Assembly: GCA_009767595.1 (NCBI GenBank)
Contig: VSDK01023571.1
Location: 12,150 to 76,149, forward strand
Length of the DNA stretch: 64,000 nt
Direction: 5' to 3'
From: Symbiodinium kawagutii
Lineage: Eukaryota; Sar; Dinophyceae; Suessiales; Symbiodiniaceae
A program made the translations under genes and the position numbers. Below the pieces are notes generated by a model. The model was not told the origin of the DNA. It saw only the letters and a program-made list of their open reading frames with translations, and made no database searches. Positions 1-13,400 of this stretch are shown piece after piece (within the stretch, counting starts at the first letter, position 1; each line of letters starts with the position of its first letter).

Positions 1-10
1 TGATGATGAA

Positions 11-81
<71 letters not shown>
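1..81. repeat. (GAT)n trinucleotide microsatellite
   Basis: Nearly perfect GAT/ATG trinucleotide run at the window edge, with a single GAA interruption near base 10. It probably continues outside the window. Confidence 0.95.
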
Positions 82-82
<1 letters not shown>

Positions 83-787
83 TCATATTGATGAATGACT
101 TGTGGCATATTTTGATATATTCAACTGAGGTTCTTCAGACATCTTCAGAGCTATGAGTGAACACCAACGCAACATGCAACGTGATGCAACGTTACCCCTG
201 GGCCATCCTGGGCCCCTGCCTCACGACCGTAGTGATCCAAAATGCACTCCTCCAAAACAGTGCCACCTGGCCACCAAGGGCGATTCCGTGCGAGTGCCAC
301 CTGCCCATCCCTGCGCCTGGTGGCTGCACTATCCTGAGTGCCCACAGCAGTTTTCGCCACCAGGGAGCATCCACTCCGACATACCTCGGAGCGATGACAG
401 ACCTCGACTTTGCTAAGCTGTAAGACTCCCTGCATGGGAAGGGAAGCAAAAGGGAAACAAAAGGGAAAAAAAGATCCTCTTCGAAACTTCTACACGAACC
501 AAGGCCAGTGCTCACACATCGCGATTGCAGATGCAATGTCTTTGTCGTGCAGTGGCCACAGAAAGGGCCCCGAATCGCGGCGATGGAACTTTGCCATCGC
601 TGCTGTTACATGCCTTGGCTGCCAAGAGACGGATGCTGCAAGTCCACCAGTAATGTCAACCTGTCGATAATAATTCCCCCTAAATAAAGTACGCCCAATC
701 CCTGTTTGCAAAAAATAACCCCCTCAAAAAAAGCACACCCAAACTTTTTGGGCAACCAAATTTGGTGCAACAAAAACCCTGAACCCT
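82..787. other. No gene recognised
   Basis: Open frames of 60-114 codons occur on both strands between 151 and 830. They overlap one another, lack domain signatures and lack good splice boundaries. I see no supported feature. Confidence 0.5.
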
Positions 788-1400
788 GTCCTAATTGTTT
801 GAAATTACCTTTAACTATTAGGCAACTCATTTAGCAATACTAAACTCAAGATCCAAATGTTGGATGTCTGAAAAGTTCTCATTCCTCAATTGATCAATTC
901 CTAATTTAAAACCCAATCCGGAAATTAAAAAATCAATCTCACAAAGGGGGTAGCCTTGAAGCCTGAGACCCTCTAAATAAAATGTTTGTTTTAACCCCCT
1001 AAACAAAGTATCCTCATCTGATGGTCCCTAATGTGTTGAAATTATCTTTAACAATTAGGCAATTCATTTAGCAATAGTAAACTCAAGATCCAAATGTTGG
1101 ATGTCTGAAAAGTTCTCATTCCTCAATTGATCAATTCCTAATTCAAAACCCTATCCGGAAATTAAAAAATCAATCTCACAAAGGGGGTAGCCTTGAAGCC
1201 CGAGACCCTCTAAATAAAATGTTTGTTTTAACCCTCCTCAATAAAGTATCTTCATCTGATGGTCTCCAATTTTTTGAATTATCTTAAACAATTAGGCAAT
1301 GCATTTAGCAATACTGAACTACTAAATCCAAATGTTGGATGATTTCTTGTTTTGAATTATCCATAACAATCAGCCAATTCATTTAGAAATACTAAAAACT
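788..1400. repeat. Tandem repeat, 237-bp period, about 2.5 copies
   Basis: The anchor word TTAGGCAA (or close variants) followed by a shared AT-rich block begins at 818, 1055 and 1292, exactly 237 bases apart. A degenerate fourth start is near 1370. Units 1 and 2 are nearly identical, including a shared block ending in CTCACAAAGGGGGTAGCC. Unit 3 is truncated and diverged. No coding potential is seen. Confidence 0.85.
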
Positions 1401-1402
1401 CT

Positions 1403-4400
1403 TCTGGATTCCATGCCAATTGAATTGCTTATTCGTCAATTTAAAACAATTAGGATCCCTCCAAATGGTTTTTTCTACGTGAATTTAGCGGGCGTTGAAA
1501 GAAGGGGGGGGGCTGGGGGGTTATAATAAGCAGATTAACATTAGCAAATGCAAACAAAGGAACTTGAAGGGAGTATCAATATATATATATATATATATAT
1601 ATCTGTGTGTGTGTATGTATGACGATATGCGTTCAAAATGTGCACGCTGGCACCAGCATATACGTACATATTTATATATATATATATAGAGACATGTATA
1701 CATGCATGCATGTGCGTGTGCGTGTGGCGTGTCTGGGTCTTTCTTTACTACATTTGTTCATATTTGTTTCTTTACTTGTTGAATTTATATACATACCTTC
1801 GTGTGCGCTTATTGATATTTGCCAAAGTGTGGATATTGCTATTATATTCATCAGTAAGGTACAACATCTTAATTGATGCACCTATGAAAACTATATACAG
1901 CATGTTGTTTATTATTAAGCGCATGTGCATTCTATGTATGCATTGCGTGCATGCATAGTATAGGTCCACGTTCGCGCGAACACATACCCATACATATTTA
2001 CACGTATAGATATATGTACGTGGGTACGTTCGCAAAAAACCGATAAACATTCATAATTAGGTAAAAAATATAAACATGTATAGACAGAGGTGCCGATACG
2101 ATACATAGATATCTGCATCTCGACATTGAAAGGTAAATACACACTCAAGTGTATAGTTCTTCAAAAGGCCACAAAACCAACGCAAACATGTGATTGATTG
2201 TAAAACATAACATACAGTAAATATATGTGAATGTAGGTGTATTAAATATGTACAAATGTGAAGGTGTTCTCCCGATACAAAGAATGTATGTGAATGTAGG
2301 CGAATATGCAAACATACATGAACATTACATGAACCATAAGTCGACCGACCTTTCCATCTTCTCTTTGGGCCGGGCATCGAAGCAAAGAGTTCCAGGGTGA
2401 TCGCTGGGGGATCGTTGATAAGATTGTCTGCGGCCCACCTTCAAATTGCACCCAGCTATTGCATGCTACCACAAAACCCAAGGGTACACACGCAGACTCG
2501 TACAACAAATCTACGAGATAAAACAAGATTGCACAAGATTGTACAAGTATCATGGCAAGGTTGGCCAAACTTGGACCAACAGTTTTGTTTCTGTCGCACT
2601 CATGTCGTCACATGTGGTCAGGGTCGAAGAGCATCAACACGGATTGCGGACTGTATGACTGCATGCCTCAGCACCCACAGGCAAACATCTTCTCCGCAGT
2701 AAATCGTCTCGGCAAAGCCTTCAATCCTTGCAGAGCGTGGAGTGTTAAATGAAGACTGAACGGCGCAACAAAATACATTTAAAAAAAAATCAATCATTGG
2801 CTGGACTGCAGGAGCGAAAATGTCTCAAGATATGTTTAAAAAATGCTCAAAACAACCTGAAAACATCTGACATCCAAATATAGTAGAGGAAGTTTCAAAC
2901 CCAGCGAGCTCTCAAATTCCAGCAAATGATTGACTTCTGAAATATTTCTGGAAGCAGGATGCTGACCAAAAAGTAGTTTGAATTATTTCTGAATGATTTC
3001 TGACGTGTTTTGAAATATTCTTGATTGTGAAATGGGTGTGATCCATATTATTTCTGATTCATTTCTGGATTATTTCTATATTAATTATGTCTGATTTTTT
3101 ATTGAAATGATGGGGGTTCCATTTGGGATAAATGCAGGCAAAGTCAAGACCCACCTCAAGTGCAAGAAAAATCCCTCACGCTGTGTCACTGGCACTCTTG
3201 TCGATAAGTGCAGTTAGTGGCAGAATACCACCAACTAGCGTATGCACGCGGGTGCATGCACAAGCAAAAACACTGACAAAAAGCAGAAATTGAAACAAAG
3301 CTGAAAAAGGAACAGAAAAGAATCAGAGATCAATCAGAACACCCTTCAAGCAGGATTTCGCCAAAAAATCAACAAAAAAACTTGGGGTCAGCACCAAAGC
3401 TTGCCATTTGAAGCTTTCTTATATGGTCCGCTCATGCACGCAGCAGCCACCGCCACCACCGGCAAATGAAGAACCGCCATCACCACCATAATCGTTAGCT
3501 GTTCACCAACATTACACATGTGAGAGCATCGCTAGTGAGAAAAAATGCTGAGATCTGAGAGTAATCCATTGCGAAGCAAATTTGTTTTGACGCTGTCCTT
3601 GGCTCAAATCATGTCAGTGAAGTTAGCAGTTAGCATCGACCATACGCGGAAGCATCTACCACAGTACAGTAAGACAAGAGCTGGGTTGGGGGCGGCTGTC
3701 TTCGCCGCATGTGCGCAGGACTCCGCCGCTGAATGACGACTACAGTGCTTCAATGTCAATGTTGAAGCCATCTCAACCCTAGACTTCCTGACAAGATCTT
3801 ACAAGCCTTTCCCGGATGGCGCATGCAACAGCAACAATCAATTGTGTACCTTCAACATCCCTGTGGTTGAAACGCCAAGCGTCACTACTTTGTCTGACAA
3901 GCCTTCCAGAGCTGGCCAGGCTGATTCACATGTTGAGGCCGGAAGAAGGAGCGCAATCAAAGGTGGCCGTTGCCATTCTTCTGTCAATCGCTGGCAAATA
4001 TTCTCCACCTGGGAAAACATTGGAGCTCAACATGTAGGAACAAGCACCAACACACTATTCCAATTCTCCCAATTCTCCCAACTTCCAGGTGTCAGTGATT
4101 GGAATCCTGCATCATCTACATCCTGCATCTTGCGACATCCAAGAAGCTGCACTATGCTGCCAGGTGCCCCAGGGCCAAAATGGGCCTCAAGTGCCTTATG
4201 TGCCCGTTCCCCACATGCCTCGTTCCACTTCCACTTGGCTTTCAAGGCCAGATATGCAACTTTTCTCTGCAATGCGCTCACCCGCACCCTTCGAGCCCTC
4301 AGAGTCACAGAAGAAAAGGCTCCACAAGGAAGGAACCAAGTCACAAACAGTCACAGCATGTTGCAGCTCTAAAAAATGTCGCCACAAGCAGTGCATATCA

Positions 4401-5372
4401 CGTTCGATCTGTCTGGGACAATCTTTGGATCATCTTCAAGAATATAGAATATATAAATATATATATATATATATAACTGTCTCACATTGCCCCACAGTTT
4501 TCAAAGACAATGTGACACTCTTCCAGGCCACTCTAGTTGAACATTCCTCAACACCTTGAGTCTCTTACATGGGAGACGTTCTTTATGGGACACTTTTTGT
4601 GGGACGCTCTTGTCGGACGACTCTGTTGCCGGACACTATTCTGGACATTCTCGCTCTTGGAAGATGCTGGGGAGACACTCAGACAGTCTACAGGCACAAG
4701 TGCGCTTGAAGAATGTATTCTTGAAGCGTTTCCCAACAAAGCCGTGGCAAGATGTGACAAAAGACATCGGTGACACCTGGCCATCCTGGCCTAAGGTAGA
4801 CAGCAACCCCTAGCAAACGCTAGGTCTTGCACATCTCCTTTGTTAACACAGAACAGCCATCCTTGAGCATCCTTGCCAACAAGCCACCACCAGTTTTTCG
4901 GCAACTTTGCTGGTAAACCATGAGGAGACTCAGCAGGCTTGGATTCGGATGGTGGACTGGGAGCTATGGACATTGAAGCTGGCGTTGGCTGCCGGCAGTT
5001 CATCATGACATCAATCAGTGCAATGATGTCTTTAAGAAACATCTTGCATTCCAATCCTAAAACGAAACTACTATGCAATGTTTAAAATGAAGAACTGCTT
5101 TAGTATATTTTAGTATTGGAATGCAGAGTCATAAACATCGAAAGTAATCCATACTTTTAGTACATGATTTTTGGAAAGAAATGCGTACTAATGTATACTG
5201 GTACTGATCCATTCTCCTTCGACACCGCATGGAAATCGTGCCCTCTCTAAACAAGGCAGTGGCAACACTGCTTGTCACAGTGCCACCTTGCTGGACTAGC
5301 ACTCTGTGAGTTCAACATTGGGAGCTTCGCTGCCCAGTTCTGCTTCGATCCCAAAAAGTCCCACTTTTGATC
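1403..5372. other. No gene recognised; AT-rich with simple repeats
   Basis: Contains TA/TG dinucleotide runs at 1579-1615, 1670-1690 and 4449-4476. The stretch 2930-3110 is made of degenerate copies of an ATTTCTGA-like word. Open frames up to 176 codons (for example 3842-4372 plus) show no recognisable domain, and several frames on both strands are equally open. I do not call a gene here. Confidence 0.5.
1579..1615. repeat. (AT)n followed by (TG)n microsatellite
   Basis: About 12 AT dinucleotides run directly into about 6 TG dinucleotides. Similar compound runs occur at 9842-9871 and, as pure AT, at 4449-4476 and 50879-50900. Confidence 0.9.
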
Positions 5373-7208
5373 TCAAGCAATGGCACAGCTGGGTGGTTCA
5401 TTCAGTGGAACTGCCAGTGGTGCTGTCAGGTGTGGACCGGTCCAACTTTGGGGAGCCGGTGCAACGAGTTTCGGCCCTTTCCAGCCTTGAGCTTGGCCTG
5501 TGATTGGCTCAGTTGCGCTAATTGGAGCAGGTTGAGCAGGTTGAGCAGGTTGAGCAGGTTGAGGAGGTTGAGGAGGTTGAGGAGGTTGAGGAGGTTGAGG
5601 GTATGTTGCAAAGCCATTTCCACCGCGATGTAATTGCGCCCCTTGTGCCTGGCCATGGGTCAAATAGCCTCGGGATGGAGCAACGGATGGACTCAGCAAG
5701 GAGTTTCCAGCGGAGGGCATGTGTCCAGGATGCCGCCAAACGTCAATGAGCATTGGCCTTCCAACCGCCCGGCTGGCACTCATCGCCTTGGCCAGTTCAC
5801 TCGAAAGCTGATTGGAGTGAAGAATTGTTGTGCCGTTCACCTTCAGTATGCTATCACCGACGGACCAGCCGGCTTGTTTCGCCACTGGGTCAGTAACATG
5901 ACTGACGGTGAGGTCATTCAACACAATCCCTAAGCCATCGTGGCAAAGAGGAGCAGTGATTGCCACATGTCCAGCATCGCTGTGGTTTCCAAGTGATGCT
6001 TCCAACTGAGCGATCTTCTTTCTTATGTCATTCGCGCGAACCTCCGCTTTTTGGGCGCTTCCGTGCATCAGCGATGCTGGATGGCCAGTCGCAGCTAGAG
6101 CGGCAGTTGCCGAACTCCCTACCAACTGTTGAAATTCTACATCAGTGGGGCTCCAATGCCTCCTGATCCCATCTAAAGGGTTCCATTTCTGCAGATCCAA
6201 ATTCTCCCGACCTGCATCACCATAATGCGAAGCAGGGCGAGCAATGCGAATTTCAGCATCAGGCAGGTCAGAGAGTGAGAAAGAAAATCTTCGTTCCATC
6301 GGCCTATGCTCACCAAACGAAGATCCAAACTCACCAAACTCAGCGGCTCCAGTGGTTCCAGTGGTTCCGGTGGTTCCATCTCTCTGAAATCCACTGGTTC
6401 CGGCAAGAAGGCTCCTTGCAGGGCGCGTCTGGGCCCCCGTTTTGCAGCCACAATGGCGACAGTACATCGAGTCCTTAGTGCAGCGCTTCGTTGGACGAGA
6501 CGGTTCCGATCCAAGATATCCAAGTCATTCGTATGTCATTCGTTATCATTCGACATGTTCGGGCCGACATTGCCACCGTGGAACGTCACAAATTAGATCA
6601 AAAATCTTAGATTCAATCTAATAGATTGATTTATCGTGTGAAATTTCTCAAGCGAAGATTTACAGCCCAGCGTCTGTGAGCTCGAATGGTCGTCCACAAT
6701 TAGAGCACGGCTCGGCAAACCTTTCAGTTTTGGAGTCGCAAGGCGCTTGTCCAGTCTGTGCCTCAAAGACTTCGTCACGTGCGAAGTTCTCCCACTGAGG
6801 AGAGCTTGCAACCCGTGCGACTTTGTCAGCAAAATCGTTGACGCCGAAAGTTCGGGACTCAGGTGGGTCGTCACTAAAGCTGACTCTTCGAGCAGTGTGA
6901 ACTGGCGGCAAGTCCTCTGACTGGGCGGCCCTCACTGGGTCTTCAATTTGCTCCTCAAGCCAGCTTTCATGGCTTCCAGCCTTCTCTTTTTTGGATTTTT
7001 TCTTTTTCTTCTTCTTCTCGCCTTCAAATCCCGGAGCTTCTCCAGACATTTCCACAAACCAGGCATCATTTTGTGGCTGTCCAAAATCAAAGCCGTCACC
7101 CGAGATCTCAAAACTTGAGTTCTCGGGCTCTGTGCTGAAGGAAGCATCTCCGAAACCATGACCTAGACCCTCACCTGATGGCGCGAAACCCAGGTCCACA
7201 TCCGCCAT
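5373..7208 (-). CDS. PDZ-domain protein with split zinc-ribbon, two exons
   Basis: Proposed exons are 6672-7208 and 5373-6473, giving about 545 residues. The ATG at 7208 sits in a good context (gccATGG). Exon 1 encodes an acidic N-terminus, a lysine-rich run of about 14 residues near residue 65, and ends with a CSNCGRPF motif. Exon 2 starts just before MYCRHCGCK, so the two CxxC pairs would form one zinc-ribbon across the junction. The second half contains a PDZ domain: a GLGI carboxylate-binding loop, then GWSVGDSILKVNG and a following helix and strand. A tail of PQP/AQP repeats follows. PDZ domains bind C-terminal peptides of partner proteins, so an adaptor role is inferred. The two open frames are in phase only if the intron (6474-6671) uses a GC donor (GAC|GCTGGG) or a similar non-canonical site. 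The partner proteins and localisation are unknown. Confidence 0.7.
5524..5600 (-). repeat. 9-bp coding minisatellite (PQP/AQP repeats)
   Basis: Nine-base units (plus strand GAGCAGGTT then GAGGAGGTT) are repeated about eight times inside the C-terminal tail of the PDZ protein. They encode Q-P-P and Q-P-A triplets. The unit length keeps the reading frame. Confidence 0.9.
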
Positions 7209-10200
7209 GGCACACGAGCAGTGCCGGGTGAGAATGAATTAAAAGATATGAAAAGGTGTCCAATAAGTGTGCTTTGCCCAACCTCTCTCTCTCTAACCCT
7301 CTCTCTTTTACTCTACATGCTCTCTTCTTCTTGTTTTTCTTCTTCTTTCTCTCTTTCTCTCTCTGTCTGTTGAATTCTTTAGTGACTATCTAGGTAACAC
7401 CAAACGTCTGCAGAGATAAAGTACGAGAGTTTCAGCAGATTCTGTAGCAATAACCATGGTTTGAAAAAGTGAAAAAATCGTATGGATGCCAAGTGTCCGA
7501 ACACCTGCGTTTTGCGAGCATGAATAAATATGCATATGTATTTGTTGTTCTACTTGTTCATTTGTTTATTTATGTATTTGTTCGTTTATAGGTGTATCAT
7601 ATACATTTCTGCCTCTCACCTATCTACCTACCTACCTAGTCAGCAATCTATCTACCTTTCTATCATAAACTTGGTAGCGTCCATCTCCCTCCATCTCTCT
7701 CTTTGCCACATCTGCTCTGCAAAGCTTCTGAACCCAAATGGCATATTTGGAACCTACATCTCCTGACGCACTCAAACACACAATGTTTTGCATATCCTCG
7801 CTTTTCTTTGCATGCTGCAATATGCGCAAGAATCATGACACTCTGAGTCAGTGTCTTCCTGTAAATGCAATCCGCCATACTTTTTTCTTCCCACGCTGAA
7901 AACTTAAAGAAGAATTTGGCGCTTTCAAACAATCATTGAGACATAAGAAAATTTAGTCAAGCAATCAGGGGCTGTCAAAAGCAGCCGAAGCCATCAGAAG
8001 CAGTCAAGCATTTCTATTTGCTACGTCCGTCCTTGGTTGTGTTTTCGAATACTTCACAGCTAATGCCAGTGGTAAGAATGCAAATGTTCCTAGCACGGTT
8101 GCTGCGTATCAAGCTGGATGCTGCCAAGTGACCAGCTTCTGCTTCAGCTTCCTGCTTCCGAGCTGAGGCATTCTCGACATTCTTTGAACATGAAACTCAT
8201 GCATCTTTTCAGGTGTCAGGCAGCCATGAAATGCAGAATACATAGAAACACAACCTGAACCACATAGCAGCCACTTCCATCCACTTCCAGCTGACGCTCT
8301 CCTCCTTGAGAGCTTTTGCGTACTCTTCCGGTGCATATTCCAGGCGCAACGGGATCCAGCCTTGATGGCTCCACTCACCCAGTGTGCTGATCAGCGCAGG
8401 TCACCATTCTGACCAAAAAATTATCTCTCCGTGCTTTTGCTCCTAAAACTGCCTACCCTGCCTACCCTTGTTTGCTCTTTTTTCCATCACTCTATCCATT
8501 GCTCCTTTTGCTCCTGCTGAACTCCTGTACAGTACCACTCCTTTTCTCTTTTGCGAAGTCTTTGTTTCTTCTGTTGTTCCTTCAGGTGGTAAGCCCAGGG
8601 CACTCGTATTCACCTTCGCCAGGCCTGACAGCCCGTCAATGTTCGCGGCACTTCTAAGCACCAGTGGCCTACCTGTTGACTTCAAGGATCTTTGACGAGG
8701 ATTTACGTGGATTTATGACCTTCATCTACTTGCAGAATCTTGCAGCTGCATCACATGTCTGCTGAACATTCTGCCTGGCACCATCCTCATCTGACTTGCG
8801 CCACCTGCGCTTCGTAGCGGCCAGCACCATGTGGGTGGAAGCTGCTGCATAAATGGAGAAGTTGGAGCAATCGAAAGCAATGATGTAGAAAAATGTGTAA
8901 GCTGCATCAAACTGCCAAACTTCCTACAAGCAAAAGGTAAGCTCCACGCACGGAGGGCACCAAACCAGGCACGTTCCTTATCAAATTTGCTCTCAATTTT
9001 CATCGTGGAGATTCCACTGCAGCAGGGCCACAGGGGAAGAACATAGACCTCTCCAGTGGCTGGATCTTTGTACCAGCACCTCAACGCACTGTGCAATGCT
9101 CTCCGCGGGGCAGCTCACAAATACATTGCACGCATCGCGTATTTCGCACTCAGGAGATCATGTTCGCATGAGAGTTCCGATGGCATCACACTCGCAAGTA
9201 CATCTGTCCCACGCCTGTGACCGCGGTACTCACAACCAAAACTATGGTGGACGTTCAGGTGCATACAGCAAGTGAAGTAATGAGCTGTGGCATGCTTTGC
9301 CCCCCATTCGGGCAAACCCCTTGCCTAAACTGAAAGATCAACAAGATATCATACACACAAGCACGCCAATTAACAAGTGAATTGTTCGGTCAACCTAAAA
9401 ACAAGCCAATGGCGAATGAGGAAAGAAAATAAAGAACAGCTCAAGGAATAAAAGTATGAAACAAGGAAGTAATCAAAAGCTCAGGGGATGAACCAACAAA
9501 TTAAGGACAAAGAAAGAGTGAATTATATAATGAAGAAAGGAACACAGTATGTACGCATGCATGTACGCATGCATGTACGCGTGCATGTACGCGTGCATGT
9601 ACGCCTGCATGTGTGTGTGTGTGTGTCTATTCATGTGTGCGACTCAACCAATAAAAATAAGTACGCATGCAAAATGCCTACATATGCGAAACATAATCGG
9701 ATGTCTGTGCGAAATCCAATATTTCATTGGCTGTTCAGGTGTATCGCTGGAGGCACGATGAAATGGGTTCTGTGTTTCGTCCTCGAGCGAGATTCTTTGG
9801 ACATGCGAGATGGAAAGATTGCATGCACAAACATGTGCATAAATATATATATATATATATTTGTGTGTGTGTTTTTTATATATTTATCTATTCATTTATC
9901 TTTTTATTTATTCATTTACATCTATAGGACTTGCAATGATTTGCAATTTCGCTCGGTCAACCATTTGGCATTTCTTCAGAGTTGATCTCTGATTTCTGGA
10001 GCCCCCGGCTTTTCATCTCTCCCATCCTTGGCTGTGCAGCCAGAATTGTAGCCCGCCTGAGGTGCATGAAGCTGGCGCCAAATAGAGATCAAGTGTCACG
10101 CATAGATTTCGATTGACGGTGAGCGATGATGACTCTTGGCTCGATGTTTTGATCCGACCTTCTCAGCCAGTCTCTGCAATATCGCTGCCCGAGGGGAAGT

Positions 10201-10360
10201 AATGGACTTTCCACCTGGAAACACGACCTGGCACGACATGAAACCTGAAAACAGCAAAACCTAAATTACAGTAAGCCTTTTGAACAACCCTAAGGATTCC
10301 CATAAAAACCCTTGTAAGGATCCCTAAGGATCCTAAGGGTTCCTTCAAGGTATCCTAAGA
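7209..10360. other. Upstream and intergenic region; no firm gene
   Basis: Directly upstream of the PDZ gene lies a CT-rich stretch (7280-7370), which reads GA-rich on the gene's strand. Imperfect TATT and CTAC tetranucleotides occupy 7540-7670. Minus-strand frames at 8443-8685 and 8722-9096 have protein-like composition (a YKDPATGEVYVLPLW segment near 9050) and could be exons. I found no consistent splice sites and do not call them. Confidence 0.4.
9549..9612. repeat. 12-bp alternating purine-pyrimidine repeat
   Basis: About five copies of an ATGTACGCATGC-type unit, each nearly self-complementary, followed by a TG dinucleotide run. Alternating purine/pyrimidine sequence of this kind is a candidate for Z-DNA or cruciform formation. 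That is inference. Confidence 0.8.
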
Positions 10361-10487
10361 TCATCCTTCAAGGTCTCTCCTTTGGTCTCGGCCTCGCGCC
10401 TTGATGAAGCCTTTTCGGGGTCGCGAGAACTGGAGCGTCACTTCGTCGCCAGACGCGCCCACAAGCTCCACGGCCTTCTCCTGTGCT
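10361..10487 (-). CDS. Terminal exon, possible end of a PDZ domain
   Basis: Begins after a splice acceptor (GAGTTGCAG) and ends at TGA. It encodes 41 residues with the pattern AVELVGASGDEVTLQFSRP followed by a basic tail. That pattern resembles the last helix and strand of a PDZ fold (a hydrophobic helix, then V-T-L in the final strand). The preceding exon was not found upstream of 10487, so the assignment rests on this short stretch only. It may equally be the end of an unrelated protein. Confidence 0.4.
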
Positions 10488-13400
10488 CTGCAACTCAAAG
10501 GACAAGGAATTTACGAGGAAAATGCTGAGTGATGCTGAGTGATGCTCAGTGGGAAATGCGGCATGATTGGCATGATTGGCATGTTGGGAGTTTGCAAAGC
10601 TTTGCTGAGGATCGTGAGACAAGATTCCAACCGGCCTGGTATCCATCGGTCGGCACGCCATTGACTGCTTCCAGTTCGTCACCTTCCTGCGCGCAAGCGG
10701 GCTATCAATGGTGCATCCTTATCCTGCTGACATCTTACAGCTAGTGCTTTGCTAGTAATGCTAGTACTATGCTTCTACGGTAGTGCTATGCTTCTACAAT
10801 AGTGCTAGCTGACTCATCTGACTCATCTGACTCACAAGCATCTCAATTCACCGTCCCACGGCTGTGCACGCAGTGACTTCGCAACTGCAGCTCCTGGATC
10901 CACATGGAATCTTTCCCTTCTAAGACCTCTTGGAGGAGCTTATCCCTTGGAACGGCGACAACGACAACGAGGCATGGAGTCATAGGAGCCCATAGGAGCC
11001 CATAGGAGTTCATAGGGCATCATAGGGCATCACAGGCTCAGTAAGATATCATGGCTATCCCAGCTATGCTACGAAATCCAGTGGCTTCAGGGGAATCTTC
11101 GTTTTTGAGTCCAAATCTGTCCAAAGCAAAAGTCAGGTTTCACAAGCAAAAGTTAATCTTCAAAGACTCAAGTGACTTCAACTTTTCATCAAGTCATCTC
11201 CTGCTACAGCAAGCTGTAGCGACTGAGGGACGAGCGCATTTCCTCCTTCAGCGACCTCCTCCACACCAACCCCAAATCCTGGCAGAGCATTTCTGTGGCA
11301 CGGCAGGGAAGTTGTGGGAAGCTGTGGCAGTTCAATGATTGCATGGGTGAACTCACGGATTCCATGGACAAACGCTTGCCGACGCCAAACAGGTGCTGGC
11401 CTGGGCCCCTTGGAGCATCCGCAAGGGTAATGCCGAGAGGCTTTTTAAGAGTTACCTGACGACATTACCATAAATGAATTCATGATATTCATGTGAATTC
11501 CATATTGAGTCCATATTTTTCATAAGCGTCAGAAGGAGCATTGAGAAAAAAGAACGTTCCATAACGTTTCCAACGATTTCGTGCCTCGTAAACAACTTTC
11601 AATGTACCAATCATTTCGGCGTTGGACGGTACATCCCGCACTGTGCCCTGCCGACCCAGGAGATGCAACAGCCGTGGCAACTTTATGACAGCCAGAAGTA
11701 CTCTACATAACTCTGAAAAGATGAAAAAAGAGAAACAGAAACAAAGCGCAAAAAAAAACATGACATGGGCGAAGATAAACAGAGACGTCGCCTTTCCCAT
11801 GCGAGGCTTCAAGAAGTTTTGCAAGTCGGACAAGGCATTCTTCTCCTGCGAAGCTGGCCCTGACATGTGCGATGTACAGTATGTCGATATGCATGACATG
11901 TCCTTTGCATTGAGAGCGACATCACAGGACCTGGAGACCTAGCGGCAGACTTTGAGTGTCCCTGCTGAATGATTGGAACTCTTATTGAAATAGATTGAAG
12001 TCATAGATGAGCAATCATTCATTGTTTCATGTTCCAAAGATAGGTTAAAACTGTTTCCAGACTTAATATCTCTTAAACTTAATGATCATCACAATCTCTC
12101 AGATCTCAAGTTTCTTGGACATCGTGAGCACTGCGAGTTGGAGCCCCTGAAATTGCGGCACCTGCTTTGCCCCGGTGACAAAGTTCAATGCTTTGATGCT
12201 GCACACGCAGAGAACTGCCGCCAAAACGGCAGCAGCCCACCTGAGATGCAGCGAAACCAAATGCCATCACCATGCCTTTATGAAACATGGTGAGGTTAAA
12301 ATAGATTGAACAAAAGGATGGGATCTTTCAATAGCTTGCAATATCTTTCAATCTGTATAATCCCCAATATGTTTTGTATGCATCCTGCATCTTCCCGCAT
12401 CTTCCCGCCATGTCCTGCCTTCTGCGGAGCCCAACTGCTCGAAGCATGAGCACAGGCTGGGTCAGTGCGGCTTGATCCGGCGTGCGTTTCTGCATTTTTT
12501 CCGTCAGCACTTACGGTATCCTTGTGACTCATAAGCACTTTGTTGGAGATGTTTCTCGTGTCTTTTGATTCCTGTTTTCAATTTTGTGGGTTCAGTGTCT
12601 GTCTTTTTTTGAACTCATATACTTGCATGGAGAGGAACGCAAGCTGCATCGCATTGTGATGCTATGCTGTCCCACGAAATGGCTAAAAGTTCCACTCTGC
12701 GGTAAGACGGTCGCGGGTGCGAGTTCCAGGTTGGACTACGAATGTCAACGCAAATCGTCGATTCATCCGGGTACCCACAATCGTCTCCATTTGAATTAAC
12801 CCCACTAGAGGGCACAGAGCGCACACCCCTTCCTCACATAGGATCAACATTGGTTCGTATTCATCTGATCAGACATTCTCACACGTGATGACCACCTGAA
12901 ACATCAATTTTCTCAACATCCGCAACCTAAAGCACCAAGCAAATAAGAATTGAGTTCGATCAAAATCAGTATAGTCAAGTCTGTCATCAGAAGCCTTCCC
13001 TACTTGAGAACCTATTGCAGTTCTGCGTGACGGAATCCATCAGGAAAGGCTTTCAAGTGACAGGTCTCTTTGAAAGAAAGCAAAAACTCTGTTTTGTGTG
13101 TGTGCCTCTGCCTGAACCTCTATACAACCTCTTACATAGCTCAGGGCAAGACATGCGCCCTTAGATTTAAGAGGTTCTTTGCCAACTTGGCCGAACAATT
13201 CAGCATGATTTGAGGCCATTGGGCTATTTCCCATCGGATTCCACAGATAGGAAGTTGATCTTTTGTCTTGTCTGTGCCTGTGGCCGCTCCATTCTCAGCG
13301 AAATTGCTCGGTGTAATCACTCGAACTAGGTTGCTACCCAGAATGCTTTCTGTGGCAACTGGCAGCTGAATTGTGAGATGCCGACCCTTGACATCTACCC

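Noticed and set aside
3590-3604. TTGGCTCAA as a relic of the dinoflagellate spliced leader
   Set aside because: Only nine bases match, the rest of the leader is missing and no gene follows.
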